Assembly: GCF_016756495.1 (NCBI RefSeq)
Contig: NZ_AP023243.1
Span: 5,088,501-5,152,500, forward strand
Length of the DNA stretch: 64,000 nucleotides
Source: Mesorhizobium sp. 113-3-3
GTDB taxonomy: Bacteria > Pseudomonadota > Alphaproteobacteria > Rhizobiales > Rhizobiaceae
Direction: 5' to 3'
Shown: one piece after another, positions 35,967 to 44,181 of the stretch
Position numbering within the stretch: the first letter of the stretch is position 1
Layout of the letters: every line of letters starts with the position of its first letter
The notes under the pieces: generated by a model
Databases searched by the model: none
What the model was told of the DNA's origin: nothing
What the model saw: only the letters and a program-made list of their open reading frames with translations
Program-made: the position numbers and the translations under genes

Positions 35967-36626
35967 ATGCAATACGCCGCCTATGTTTTCGACGCCTACG
36001 GCACGCTGTTCGACGTGCACGCCGCCGTGCGCCGCCATGCCGACCAGATCGGTCCGGAGGGCCAGTTGCTGTCCGAGATCTGGCGCGCCAAGCAGCTCGA
36101 ATATTCCTGGGTGCGCACGCTGATGGGCGCCTATGCGGACTTCTGGCAGCTGACCGAACAGGCGCTCGACTTCGCCTTGCGCAAGGTCCCCTCCGCCGAT
36201 CCCGGCCTCAGGACAAAACTGCTGGAAGCCTACTGGCGGCTGGATTGCTACCCGGAAGTGCCGGCCGTGCTGAAGGCGCTCAAGGCGTCAGGAGCCAGGC
36301 TGGCGATCCTCTCCAACGGCTCGCCCGAGATGCTGGAAGCGGCGGTCAAATCCGCGGCGCTCGACCAGGTTCTGGACGACATCTATTCGGTCGATACGGT
36401 GCGGCGCTTCAAGACCGATCCGGCGGTCTACGACATGGTCGCCACAGGCTGGCGCCTCTATCCCGGCGCTGTGTCCTTCCAGTCCTCCAATCGCTGGGAC
36501 ATTGCGGGCGCCACCAAATTCGGCTTCCGCACGGTGTGGATCAACCGCTCCAACCAACCCGAGGAATACCGGGACTTTCCGCCGGCCCTGATCCTGCCGA
36601 CCCTCGAAGCCCTGGTCACCGCCTGA
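35967..36626 (+). CDS. L-2-haloacid dehalogenase (HAD type II)
   Basis: HAD-superfamily hydrolase, 219 residues, close to L-2-haloacid dehalogenases. Nucleophile Asp is in YVFDAYGTLFDVH (residue 9), followed by ILSNGSPEML (conserved Ser/Asn) and RFKTDPAVYDM (conserved Lys), and VSFQSSNRWDIAGA. The family's last motif normally reads SSNxWD, and it does here. The frame extends 35 codons upstream; ATG 35967 starts the fold directly. Confidence 0.9.
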   Translation: MQYAAYVFDAYGTLFDVHAAVRRHADQIGPEGQLLSEIWRAKQLEYSWVRTLMGAYADFWQLTEQALDFALRKVPSADPGLRTKLLEAYWRLDCYPEVPAVLKALKASGARLAILSNGSPEMLEAAVKSAALDQVLDDIYSVDTVRRFKTDPAVYDMVATGWRLYPGAVSFQSSNRWDIAGATKFGFRTVWINRSNQPEEYRDFPPALILPTLEALVTA

Positions 36627-36801
36627 GCTGTCGACCTGTGGCCCTGGCGCCACAGTTGCGGCGCAGTCACAGCTTCGCCTTTGTTTGTCCACGTTCGGGC
36701 CAGAATCGGAACCGCCTATCGCCCCAGGTGTTGTCAGGCACCTGCAACGGTCGTCGGCGTATTGACGCTTTGTTGCGATTTGAGTCCTAAAGAAGGCAGC
36801 C

Positions 36802-37635
36802 ATGTCCACAACCGAAATCGAATCCTATCGCCTGAGCCGTCGCGGCTTTCTCAACGCCGCAGCATTGGGCGCCGCATCGATCGCGGTTTCCGCATGCGCG
36901 ACCACCGGGCCGGGACCGGTGGAGCCACCGCCGCCGACCTATGTCGAGCCCCCGCTTGCCGATTATGCGTCGATGTACGCGGCCGTCAGCGATGGCGGAT
37001 TCGACCTCCCGCCCATCCCCTTCGACAGGATCGATCCGCAGTTCCTGCGCCAGATCGTTCCCGACCCGACCGGTCAGAAGCCGGGAACGATCGTCGTCGA
37101 TACGACGGGCCATTTCCTCTATCTGGTTCGTCCGGGCGGCCAGGCGATCCGCTATGGCGTAGGTCTCGGCCGGGCCGGCTTCGAATGGTCGGGCGACGCT
37201 GTCGTACAGTGGAAGCAGAAATGGCCAAAATGGACGCCGCCGGATGAAATGATCGCCCGGCAGCCGGAATTGAAGCCATACAGCGCCGACAATGGCGGCA
37301 TGCCCGGCGGGCTGAAGAACCCGCTCGGCGCCCGCGCGCTCTATCTCTTCCAGGGCAATGTGGACACGCTTTACCGCCTGCACGGCTCGCCGGAATGGAA
37401 GTCGATCGGCAAGTCGGTCTCATCCGGCTGCGTTCGCCTGATGAACCAGGACATCATCGACCTATACGACCGCGTGCCGTCGAAAACCCCCGTCATCGTG
37501 ACCAGCGACGCCAGCCAGCCGATGGCGGCGGCGGCAGCGACGGCGAACCGCAAGGCCATCCCGATCGACGCCGGCGTGCCGGACGGATCGGTGCTGCTCG
37601 GCCCGGTCAAGGCGGTCACGAACGCGATCTTCTGA
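36802..37635 (+). CDS. L,D-transpeptidase (YkuD domain), exported lipoprotein-like
   Basis: Periplasmic peptidoglycan cross-linking or lipoprotein-attaching enzyme, 277 residues. The N-terminus combines a twin-arginine motif (SRRGFLNAAALG) and a lipobox-like VSAC (Cys33). The YkuD domain (about 98-230) has the catalytic motif from His194 to Cys210 (HGSPEWKSIGK, then SSGCVRLMN). A Tat motif is also seen in related rhizobial enzymes. It stands alone, with a hairpin just after it. Confidence 0.92.
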   Translation: MSTTEIESYRLSRRGFLNAAALGAASIAVSACATTGPGPVEPPPPTYVEPPLADYASMYAAVSDGGFDLPPIPFDRIDPQFLRQIVPDPTGQKPGTIVVDTTGHFLYLVRPGGQAIRYGVGLGRAGFEWSGDAVVQWKQKWPKWTPPDEMIARQPELKPYSADNGGMPGGLKNPLGARALYLFQGNVDTLYRLHGSPEWKSIGKSVSSGCVRLMNQDIIDLYDRVPSKTPVIVTSDASQPMAAAAATANRKAIPIDAGVPDGSVLLGPVKAVTNAIF

Positions 37636-37645
37636 GCTTGTCGGG

Positions 37646-37673
37646 GGAGCGACGGCCAGCCGTCGCTCCTTTC
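37646..37673 (+). terminator. Terminator hairpin after the L,D-transpeptidase gene
   Basis: Stem GGAGCGACGG (37646-37655) with CCGTCGCTCC (37660-37669), followed by TTTCA. It begins 10 bp after the stop codon. The T-tract is short, so strength is uncertain. Confidence 0.65.
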
Positions 37674-37720
37674 ATGCATGCCGGTGCCCACAGCCTGCGA
37701 TTTCGGGGCCGGGGCATCCG

Positions 37721-38533
37721 TCAGAGGCCAAGCGGAGCCCTGAACGCCGCCAGCTCTTCGTCGGCGATCGCGACGACATGCTGCGGCTCGGGGTAGGCGC
37801 CCGTCTGCACGTCTGAGATGAACTCGCGATAGGCGGCGATGCGTTCCCGCTGCAGCCGCTCATACTCGGCGGCGAAGTTGCGGTAAGTCTTGGCGTGGCG
37901 CGGCTTGTGGCCTGAGGTGTGGCCAAGCACGTCCTCGCTGAACAGGTACTGCGCATCGGCATGCGGTCCGGCGCCCATGCCAAGCATGATCATCGGCGTG
38001 CTCTTGGTGATCAGTTCGGCAATCCGGTCCGGCACCACTTCCAGCTCGGCGCCGAAGCAACCGATGGTTTCAAGGCGCTTGACGTGGTCCCACACCGCAC
38101 GCGCGCTCTCGGCCGTCCTGCCGACGGCCTTGAAGCCGCCGGTCCAGGTGCATTGCGAGGGGATCAGGCCGACATGGGCGACGACCGGCACGGCGTTGTC
38201 ACAGAGCGTCTTCTGGATGTCGAGCGAGGCGGCACAGTAGAAGCAGTCGCCGCCGATGCGCATGAAGTGGTAGGCGGTTTTCAGATAGTCCGCCGCCGTG
38301 ACCAGGTTGCCTGCGGGACCGTAGGGAAGCCCTACCTGCACGAAGCAGCGGCCGGCGGCCTCGCGCATCTCAGGAGAGAAGAAGCGGCCCTCGATCGAAA
38401 GCATGTCGACGCCGGCCGCGTCGGCCGCGGCCGCTTCTTCGAGCGAGGTGACGTAGAGCATGGAGATCTTTTGCCCGCGGCTCTTCATGGCTCGGATGTC
38501 GGCGACGGTGGGCCGGCTGTTCTTGGTGACCAT
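37721..38533 (-). CDS. PanB-like protein with altered active site
   Basis: A 270-residue protein that aligns end to end with ketopantoate hydroxymethyltransferase (PanB): MLYVTSLEEAAAADAAGVDML, AHVGLIPSQCTWTGGFKAVGR, LEVVPDRIAELI and MLGMGAGPHADAQYLFSEDVLG. Compared with E. coli PanB as I recall it, Asp45 (GDSLG), Asp84 (LADLPF) and Lys112 are not conserved here (SIEGRF, VQVGLPYG, CFYCAAS), while the Glu181 equivalent (LEVVP) remains. It is therefore probably not a true pantothenate enzyme. It is the last gene of the operon starting at 43914, 10 bp after the isomerase-like gene. ATG 38533 is chosen over an upstream GTG. Confidence 0.78.
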   Translation of the reverse strand: MVTKNSRPTVADIRAMKSRGQKISMLYVTSLEEAAAADAAGVDMLSIEGRFFSPEMREAAGRCFVQVGLPYGPAGNLVTAADYLKTAYHFMRIGGDCFYCAASLDIQKTLCDNAVPVVAHVGLIPSQCTWTGGFKAVGRTAESARAVWDHVKRLETIGCFGAELEVVPDRIAELITKSTPMIMLGMGAGPHADAQYLFSEDVLGHTSGHKPRHAKTYRNFAAEYERLQRERIAAYREFISDVQTGAYPEPQHVVAIADEELAAFRAPLGL

Positions 38534-38543
38534 TGTTTTTCCC

Positions 38544-39326
38544 TCAGACGGTGAAAGTTTCGCGAAAGGCCTGCAGGGCCACTTCAGGGGCACCGGAGGC
38601 GAATGCCTCCATGCCGACCGGCCCGCGATAGCCCATGTCCGTCAGCGCATGGGCAATGCCCCGGTAATTGATCTCGCCGCTGCCAGGCTCCATGCGTCCG
38701 GGCACGTCGGCCACCTGGACCTCGCCGATCCATGGCAGGCAGGCGCGGCACAGTTCAATCAGATTTCCTTCGCCGATCTGCGCATGGTAGAGGTCGAGAT
38801 TGAGGCGCAGACCCGGCCGGTTGACGCTTGATACCAAGGCAAGCGTATCCTCGGCGCGCCCGAACGGCACGCCGGGATGGTCGACCGGCAGGTTCAGATT
38901 CTCCAGCGTGAAGGTCACGCCTTCCGCCTCGGCAAGGTCGGCAATGCGGTTCAGCGTGTCGCGCGCCTTGAGCCACATGGCGCCGGTGACGGTCTCGCAT
39001 GGTGTGACCGGAAGGCCGCGATCGCCGAGCCCCGTCCCGTGCAGATTGAGCCGAGCGACGCCGAGGCGCTTGCCGACCGCGGCCGTCTCCTTCGCCGTCT
39101 TCAACAGCTCGGCCGCACCCTCATCATCGGCCAGCCTGCCGCGGAGATAGCCGTTCATGATCGAGAAGGTGGCGCCGGATCTTTCCAACATTGCGAGGTC
39201 ATGCTCGGGCCAGTTCCACAGGCCCACCTGAAAACCCATTTCGGTGAGGCGCTTGACGCGCCATTCCATCGGCCTGTCGCGCCACAGCATCTCGGCGCAG
39301 GCGGCAAGCGTAAACGTATCGGACAT
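38544..39326 (-). CDS. Hydroxypyruvate-isomerase-like TIM-barrel protein
   Basis: A 260-residue sugar isomerase/epimerase of the xylose-isomerase-like TIM-barrel superfamily, nearest to hydroxypyruvate isomerase or 2-oxo-tetronate isomerase. Metal-site segments are FTLENLNLPVDHPG (Glu), LNLDLYHAQIGEG (Asp, His) and VQVADVPGRMEPGSGEINY. The expected C-terminal Glu is in GMEAFASG. It starts 1 bp after the ferredoxin stop codon, so it is tightly co-translated and probably processes a product of the oxygenase system. Confidence 0.85.
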   Translation of the reverse strand: MSDTFTLAACAEMLWRDRPMEWRVKRLTEMGFQVGLWNWPEHDLAMLERSGATFSIMNGYLRGRLADDEGAAELLKTAKETAAVGKRLGVARLNLHGTGLGDRGLPVTPCETVTGAMWLKARDTLNRIADLAEAEGVTFTLENLNLPVDHPGVPFGRAEDTLALVSSVNRPGLRLNLDLYHAQIGEGNLIELCRACLPWIGEVQVADVPGRMEPGSGEINYRGIAHALTDMGYRGPVGMEAFASGAPEVALQAFRETFTV

Positions 39327-39327
39327 G

Positions 39328-39639
39328 TCAGACCTCGATGTACACGCGGCCGTCCTCGACCTTGGTGGCGTAGGTTTTCAGGTTCACGCAGACCGGTGCG
39401 CGCAGCGCTTCGCCGGTCCGGTAATCGAACACGCCGCTGTGTTTCGGGCATTCGATCCGGTGTTCCATGACCAGCCCGTCGCTCAGATGCACCTTCTCAT
39501 GCGTGCACAGCCCGTCGGTGCAGAAAAAGGCATCGTCGGGACTGCGGTAGATGGCGAATGTCCGGCCCTCGTGATCGAAGCGGATGACGTCCTCTTCGTC
39601 GATGTCATCGGTCGCGCACGCATCAATCCATTTTGCCAT
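39328..39639 (-). CDS. Rieske-type [2Fe-2S] ferredoxin, MocE-like
   Basis: A 103-residue Rieske ferredoxin with ligand motifs CTH (in GLCTHEKVHL) and CPKH (in IECPKHSGVFD). Size and sequence resemble MocE, which supplies electrons to the MocD oxygenase in rhizopine (3-O-methyl-scyllo-inosamine) breakdown. Here the likely partner is the membrane hydroxylase encoded at the head of the same operon. No ferredoxin reductase gene (MocF type) is in the window. The frame opens with GTG 39645 but ATG 39639 is more likely. Confidence 0.88.
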   Translation of the reverse strand: MAKWIDACATDDIDEEDVIRFDHEGRTFAIYRSPDDAFFCTDGLCTHEKVHLSDGLVMEHRIECPKHSGVFDYRTGEALRAPVCVNLKTYATKVEDGRVYIEV

Positions 39640-39674
39640 AGCCACTCTGCCGTCTGTTCTTTGGTTGGTCGAAA

Positions 39675-39701
39675 AGGCGGCCAGCGGGATTTCCGCCGGC
39701 C
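39675..39701 (-). terminator. Hairpin between the ABC ATPase and ferredoxin genes
   Basis: Arms GGCCAGCGG (39679-39687) and CCGCCGGCC (39693-39701) with one mismatch. On the minus strand a GCCTTTTCG follows the stem, so it may partially terminate transcription. However, on this strand the ferredoxin gene lies downstream of the hairpin, so it would act as an attenuator between the two halves of the operon. Confidence 0.35.
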
Positions 39702-39745
39702 GTACAGGAAGATGCCCGGGAGGAGGAGATGGGCGTCTTCACTGG

Positions 39746-40570
39746 TCACGCATGGGTCGCGCCCTGCGGCGCATGCCCATCGTCAGCCGCCGAGAAGCTC
39801 TCGATCTCGGCTTCCAACTCCGCCATCTGCTCGCCTCCCGCCATAAGGTCGGTGATCGCCTCGCGGCTTTTCTCGCCCTTGCGGAAGTCGGCGGCCTTGG
39901 CGCCCCTGATGAGGACGGCGAAGTGGTCGCCGACGGTGAGCGCATGGACGACATTGTGGGTGATGAAGATCACAGCGATGCCCTTGCGCCGAGCCTGGAG
40001 CACAATGCGCAGTACATGCGCCGCCTCCTTGACGCCAAGCGCCGCGGTCGGTTCGTCGAGGATCAGCACGCTCGCGCCGAAATGCACGGCGCGTGCGATC
40101 GCCAGCGCCTGGCGTTCGCCACCCGACAATCCGCCGACGAGGCGATCGCCGTCGTCGATGCGGGTGATGCCGAGCTGGCGCATCTCGGTGACGGCGATCT
40201 CATTGGCCCGCTTGCGGTCATAGATGGTGAGCGGCCCCCAGCGCCGCGTCGGTTCCGCGCCGACGAAGAAAGAGCGGCCGATGCTCATCAGCGGGAACGT
40301 GCCGCCGAACTGGTGAACGGTGGCGATGCCATGGTCGCTGGCGTCGCGGGGGCTGTCGAAGGCGACGGATCTGCCGTCCATTTCCATCGTGCCCGATGTT
40401 GGCCTGTGGACGCCGGAGAGGATCTTGATCAGCGTCGACTTGCCGGCGCCATTGTCGCCGAGCAGGCACAGCACCTCGCCTCGGTTGACCTCGAGCGAGA
40501 TGTCGTGGAGCACGTCGATCGGGCCGAACGACTTGTTGATTCCAGTCAGCCTGAGCAGGGGCGTCGTCAT
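39746..40570 (-). CDS. Sugar-type ABC transporter ATP-binding protein, single domain
   Basis: Importer ATPase of 274 residues of the RbsA/XylG type but with one ATPase domain instead of two, as in FrcA-like systems. Walker A GDNGAGKST, signature LSGGERQALAIARAV, Walker B VLILDEPTAALG and switch His in VIFITHN are present. The long open frame continues upstream inside the permease gene, but the ATG at 40570 shares a base with the permease TGA (TGATG). The tail after residue 245 is Glu- and Ala-rich. Confidence 0.9.
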   Translation of the reverse strand: MTTPLLRLTGINKSFGPIDVLHDISLEVNRGEVLCLLGDNGAGKSTLIKILSGVHRPTSGTMEMDGRSVAFDSPRDASDHGIATVHQFGGTFPLMSIGRSFFVGAEPTRRWGPLTIYDRKRANEIAVTEMRQLGITRIDDGDRLVGGLSGGERQALAIARAVHFGASVLILDEPTAALGVKEAAHVLRIVLQARRKGIAVIFITHNVVHALTVGDHFAVLIRGAKAADFRKGEKSREAITDLMAGGEQMAELEAEIESFSAADDGHAPQGATHA

Positions 40571-41628
40571 CAGCGGACCCTCGATTTGGTGCGCGGCGCG
40601 TAGGTGAGCGCCATGGTGCGGAAGGTGTTGTTCATCAACACGGCGGCGAGCAGCAGGACGCCGATGATCAGGCTCGCCCAGTTGGCGTCGAAGCCGGTGT
40701 AGAAAATGCCCTGGTTGACGATGGCGAAGGTCAGCGTGCCCAAAACGATGCCGACCACCGAACCGTAGCCCCCGGTGAGCAGCACGCCGCCGATGACCAC
40801 CGCGATGATCGAGTTGAAGATGAAGGACTGCCCGGCGGCCACCTGGGCGCTGTTGTAGAGGATCGCCTGCGACATGCCGACGAAGGAAGCGCACAGGCCG
40901 CTGCTCATGAACAGCGCGATGGTCACCCGGTCGGTCGGGATGCCGGCATTGCGGGCGCTCACCGCGTCGCCGCCCATGGCCAGGATCCAGTTGCCGAAGC
41001 GCGAGAAATTCAGGATGAAGCCGACGATCAGGATGGCGGCGATCCACCAGAACAGCGTCACCTCGAACTTGCCGCCCAGATAGTCGCCGAACAGAAGCTT
41101 GGCAGTGGGGCCGCTCTTCAGCGCGACGCTGGTGCTGCCGGACAGGATGACCGAGAGGCCGAGCGTCAGGCCGGCCAATGCGAACAGCGTGGCGAGCGTA
41201 ACGACGAAGGACGGCACCTTGGTGCGGATCACCAGCACGCCGTTGATGAAGCCGACGGCCAGCCCAAGGCCGAGCGCGGCGAGTATGCCGACGATGATCG
41301 GCAGGCCGTAATGGCCCGACAGGATGGCGATGGTCATCGAGCTAGCGGGAACCATCGAACCGACGGAGAGATCGAGATGCCCGGCGATCATCAGCAGCCC
41401 GATGGGAAGCGCGATGATGCCGAGTTCGGAGGCGACGTTGAGCCAGCTCGCCGCCCCCCCGGCCGACATGAAATTGGCGCCGCCGAAGATCGAGAAAAAG
41501 ACCAGAACGGCGACCATGCCGATCAGCGAGCCGACTTCGGGGCGCCGCACCAGGCTGCCGATCGAGGGCATCGAAGAATGCTGAGGGGGTGGCGCGGTGG
41601 CCGTCGCGGATTGGGCTTGGGATGTCAT
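40570..41628 (-). CDS. Sugar-type ABC transporter permease (RbsC family)
   Basis: Inner-membrane permease of 352 residues, about ten hydrophobic segments, with the RbsC-family motifs LMIAGHLDLSVGSMV, AARNAGIPTDRVTI-type loop (AVSARNAGIPTD) and GVLLTGGYGSVVG. The frame runs upstream through the palindromic repeat, but ATG 41628 begins the conserved protein. It is separated from the binding-protein gene by 190 bp that are mostly occupied by the repeat. Confidence 0.9.
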   Translation of the reverse strand: MTSQAQSATATAPPPQHSSMPSIGSLVRRPEVGSLIGMVAVLVFFSIFGGANFMSAGGAASWLNVASELGIIALPIGLLMIAGHLDLSVGSMVPASSMTIAILSGHYGLPIIVGILAALGLGLAVGFINGVLVIRTKVPSFVVTLATLFALAGLTLGLSVILSGSTSVALKSGPTAKLLFGDYLGGKFEVTLFWWIAAILIVGFILNFSRFGNWILAMGGDAVSARNAGIPTDRVTIALFMSSGLCASFVGMSQAILYNSAQVAAGQSFIFNSIIAVVIGGVLLTGGYGSVVGIVLGTLTFAIVNQGIFYTGFDANWASLIIGVLLLAAVLMNNTFRTMALTYAPRTKSRVR

Positions 41629-41666
41629 CGAAATGTCCCTGGCGTTGTGGCTTGAAACGCGGCTCC

Positions 41667-41808
41667 CCTTCTCCCCTTGTGGGAGAAGGTGTCGCCGAAG
41701 GCGACGGTTGAGGGGTGTTCCAGCTTTGCGGTGACAGCATCCCGTCACGCACCCCTCAACCGTCTCGGTGCTACGCGCCGATCCACCTTCTCCCACAAGG
41801 GGAGAAGG
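41667..41808. repeat. Large nested palindrome (rhizobial RIME-like element)
   Basis: Two nested perfect inverted repeats: outer 25-bp arms at 41667-41691 and 41784-41808 (CCTTCTCCCC...GAGAAGGTG), inner 15-bp arms at 41703-41717 and 41750-41764 (GACGGTTGAGGGGTG). The outer arms are themselves partly palindromic (CTTCTCCC/GGGAGAAG). Sequence style matches the intergenic mosaic elements common in rhizobia. It begins 10 bp after the binding-protein stop codon and could stabilise that mRNA end or reduce read-through into the permease gene. Confidence 0.88.
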
Positions 41809-41818
41809 CCAAGTGGCG

Positions 41819-42799
41819 CTAGCGAGCGCCGGCCGCGGCACCGGCCATTGTCGCGTCGACATTGGCGGCGTCGACGATCCCCGGTCCGGTCAGCACCGGT
41901 CTGGTCGGCAGGTCGAGCCCGTAATTGACGAAGCCGTTCAGCAGCGAGACCGCGAGATAGCCCTGCAGATAGGGCTGCTGGTCGACAGCGAACATCTGCG
42001 TGCCGGTCTTGATGCGCTGCAGGCCGGTCTCATCCATGTCGAAGGAAGCGAGCTTGACCTTGTCGCCGGCATTGGCCTGGCTGATGGCGTTGGCGGCGCT
42101 GTTGGCGTCGCCGGCGCTGATGGTGATGACGCCGTCGATGGTGTTGTCCTTCAGCACGGCGGCCTTGATCGCCTCGGCGACCGCGGTCGGATTGCCGAAA
42201 CTGGACGAGGGCAACGGCAACTGGCTGGACTTGCCGCCACTCTTGGCGATGGCGTCGGCAATGCCCTTGCAGCGGTCTTCGGTGTTGGTGGCACCTGGCA
42301 AGGTGTTGACGCACAGAACGTTCTTGGCGCCATGGCTGCCGTAATAGGTGCCGCCACCGAGGCCCGCTGCATATTCTTCATTGCCGACATAGTTCATGGC
42401 GCCGAGGCGCTTGGCCGCGTCCATGCCCCCGGAATTGTAGATGATGAGCGGCACGCCGGCGGCAACGACTTCCTTGAAGGCGTCGTCCATCGCCTCCGGC
42501 ACCCAGTCGGGGCCGACAATGGCGCTCGGCTTCTGGCTGAGCGCGGTGCGGATCAGCTTGGCCGCATCCGGACCGAGATTGTCGTAATTCTGCGGACCGA
42601 GCCAGGTCACGGAGCCGCCGGTCAGCTCGGCGACCTTGCCGGCATCGTCGGCACCCTTCTTGACCTTCGACCAGAACGGGTCGTCCGCCTTGCCGCCAAT
42701 GACGAAGATCTTCGCCCCATCAGCCATGGCCGACGTGGCCGATGTCGCTGCCGCGCCCGCAAGCATGATCGCCGTCAGCAGTTTCGTGATCGTTTTCAT
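41819..42799 (-). CDS. Sugar-type ABC transporter periplasmic binding protein
   Basis: Periplasmic binding protein of 326 residues with a Sec signal peptide (cleaved after about residue 26, SATSAMA) and the RbsB-type fold: IFVIGGKADDPFWSKVKKGADDAG, AIVGPDWVPEAMDDAFKEVVAAGVPLIIYNSGG, and NTIDGVITISAGDANSAANAI. The ligand is likely a pentose, polyol or inositol-like compound by family, but not identifiable further. ATG 42799 follows a GGGAGG site; the upstream frame is discarded. Confidence 0.9.
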   Translation of the reverse strand: MKTITKLLTAIMLAGAAATSATSAMADGAKIFVIGGKADDPFWSKVKKGADDAGKVAELTGGSVTWLGPQNYDNLGPDAAKLIRTALSQKPSAIVGPDWVPEAMDDAFKEVVAAGVPLIIYNSGGMDAAKRLGAMNYVGNEEYAAGLGGGTYYGSHGAKNVLCVNTLPGATNTEDRCKGIADAIAKSGGKSSQLPLPSSSFGNPTAVAEAIKAAVLKDNTIDGVITISAGDANSAANAISQANAGDKVKLASFDMDETGLQRIKTGTQMFAVDQQPYLQGYLAVSLLNGFVNYGLDLPTRPVLTGPGIVDAANVDATMAGAAAGAR

Positions 42800-42906
42800 T
42801 TCATTCCTCCCGGTTGCCGTCGTCAGACGGGTTAGAAAAACAGCTTCGTCGTTCCATGCGCGCCTCTCTCCCGATTGCGCGTCACGAATGCCTGACCCGG
42901 CGTTGC

Positions 42907-43914
42907 TCACGCCCTGGCGTTCATGCGTTCCTTCTTTTTCTGGAAGCGGGCGTCCATCATGGCTTCGCCCTCCCTGGTGCCGTCGTGCCAGGTGCCGAAC
43001 CATCTATCGAGCGGGATCAGCCCGTCGCCGCCATAGTTCACCTCGAAATATTTGTGGTGCAGATAATGCGTATAGGCATGGCTGTTGACGGCCGTGTCCT
43101 CGGTCACCTCCAGCTTGTCGAAGCCGAGATGGCCATTGACGGCGCCGAAGCCGGCGACATGCAGCTGGAACAGCGCGACGATCGGATTGGACGGAATGAT
43201 CAGGTGCCAGAAGGCGACCGCGTGATAGAGGAACCCTTCCACCGGATGCATCGACAGTGACGACCAGGGCGATGGGTTGATCGAATTGTGGTGGACCGAA
43301 TGGATCCAGCGATAGAGCGGTCCCCAGTGGATCAGGCGGTGGATGAAGAAGAAATGCACCTCGTGGATGGCCGGCGCGATCAGCACCAGTGCGGCGAGGT
43401 AGACCGGATGATCCTGCCAACCGACCCACGGCGCGTAGCCATTGGCAAAGCACCAGAGGAAGATGACCTCAACCACTGTCCATAGCGGAATGGTGATAAA
43501 GAACGAGCGCAGGAAGTTGTCGAGGTTCTGGCTCTGGAACCAGAAGACGTCGGAGGGCGCATCGGCGGGGAACTTGTGGTTGTATTTGAAGCGCGTCGCC
43601 TGGGCGCGCTTGATGTAGTAGCGCAGCTCGAAGATGCCGTAGAAGACAAGGATCGCGGCGGCATTGACGGCATAGAGCCATAGCGCCCAGCCCCAGCCGA
43701 TGGTCTTCATCGTCTCGACGCCAGGAACGATATAGAACCAGTAGAGCAGTGCCGTGGCCATGTGGAAGGCATTCCACGGCCAGATATAGCCGGGCAGCCA
43801 CGCCAGGATTTTCGGCAGCCTGGGCGGCCAGTTCCACAAGGGCGCCCCCTCGATGCGTCCGTTCGGCTTCCAGTCGCCGCGCTTGTCGCGTACGCCGTAT
43901 TTGAGATCGTCCAT
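42907..43914 (-). CDS. Membrane di-iron hydroxylase (sterol desaturase / fatty acid hydroxylase superfamily)
   Basis: Integral-membrane oxygenase, 335 residues with four or more hydrophobic segments and the superfamily's histidine clusters: HEVHFFFIHRLIH, HSVHHN, and HYLHHKYFEVNYGG, which hold two iron atoms. It is the first gene of the operon, divergent from the LacI gene, and its start has a GGGAGGAATT site. The MocE-like ferredoxin four genes downstream is the likely electron donor. An oxygenase in a sugar-transport operon suggests O-demethylation or hydroxylation of an imported compound; the reaction is inferred, not seen. Confidence 0.87.
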   Translation of the reverse strand: MDDLKYGVRDKRGDWKPNGRIEGAPLWNWPPRLPKILAWLPGYIWPWNAFHMATALLYWFYIVPGVETMKTIGWGWALWLYAVNAAAILVFYGIFELRYYIKRAQATRFKYNHKFPADAPSDVFWFQSQNLDNFLRSFFITIPLWTVVEVIFLWCFANGYAPWVGWQDHPVYLAALVLIAPAIHEVHFFFIHRLIHWGPLYRWIHSVHHNSINPSPWSSLSMHPVEGFLYHAVAFWHLIIPSNPIVALFQLHVAGFGAVNGHLGFDKLEVTEDTAVNSHAYTHYLHHKYFEVNYGGDGLIPLDRWFGTWHDGTREGEAMMDARFQKKKERMNARA

Positions 43915-44059
43915 GCAATTCCTCCCGCGCCATGCCTGGGGATGGCCCGCACGCGCGCTGCCTCACACCGCTTGAGGCGGTGAGCGAGAAGCTGTCTGCG
44001 CTGTTTTGCTGCTATCCCTGGGCTGGCGGTGCTTCCGCCTTGCTTGCTTCCCGGAGATA

Positions 44060-44165
44060 AACATCTTGATCCAAAATGAATCAAGAATAGAATTTTTGTT
44101 CCAAATTGATTGTTTCATTCATATCAATCTCACTCGGACAATGATATTTTTGTATCAAATGCGAC
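44060..44165. promoter_or_regulatory. AT-rich divergent control region with repeated operator-like motifs
   Basis: Three related sites: TTGATCCAAAATGA (44066), TTGTTCCAAATTGA (44096) and TTGTATCAAAT (44150), sharing TTG-N2-YCAAA. The first is flanked as TTGAT-N9-ATCAA, a dyad. The stretch is far richer in A and T than the coding DNA around it. They are candidate binding sites for the LacI protein encoded just to the right, controlling itself and the divergent oxygenase/transport operon. Confidence 0.5.
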
Positions 44166-44181
44166 AGGCTGATGAGATAAA

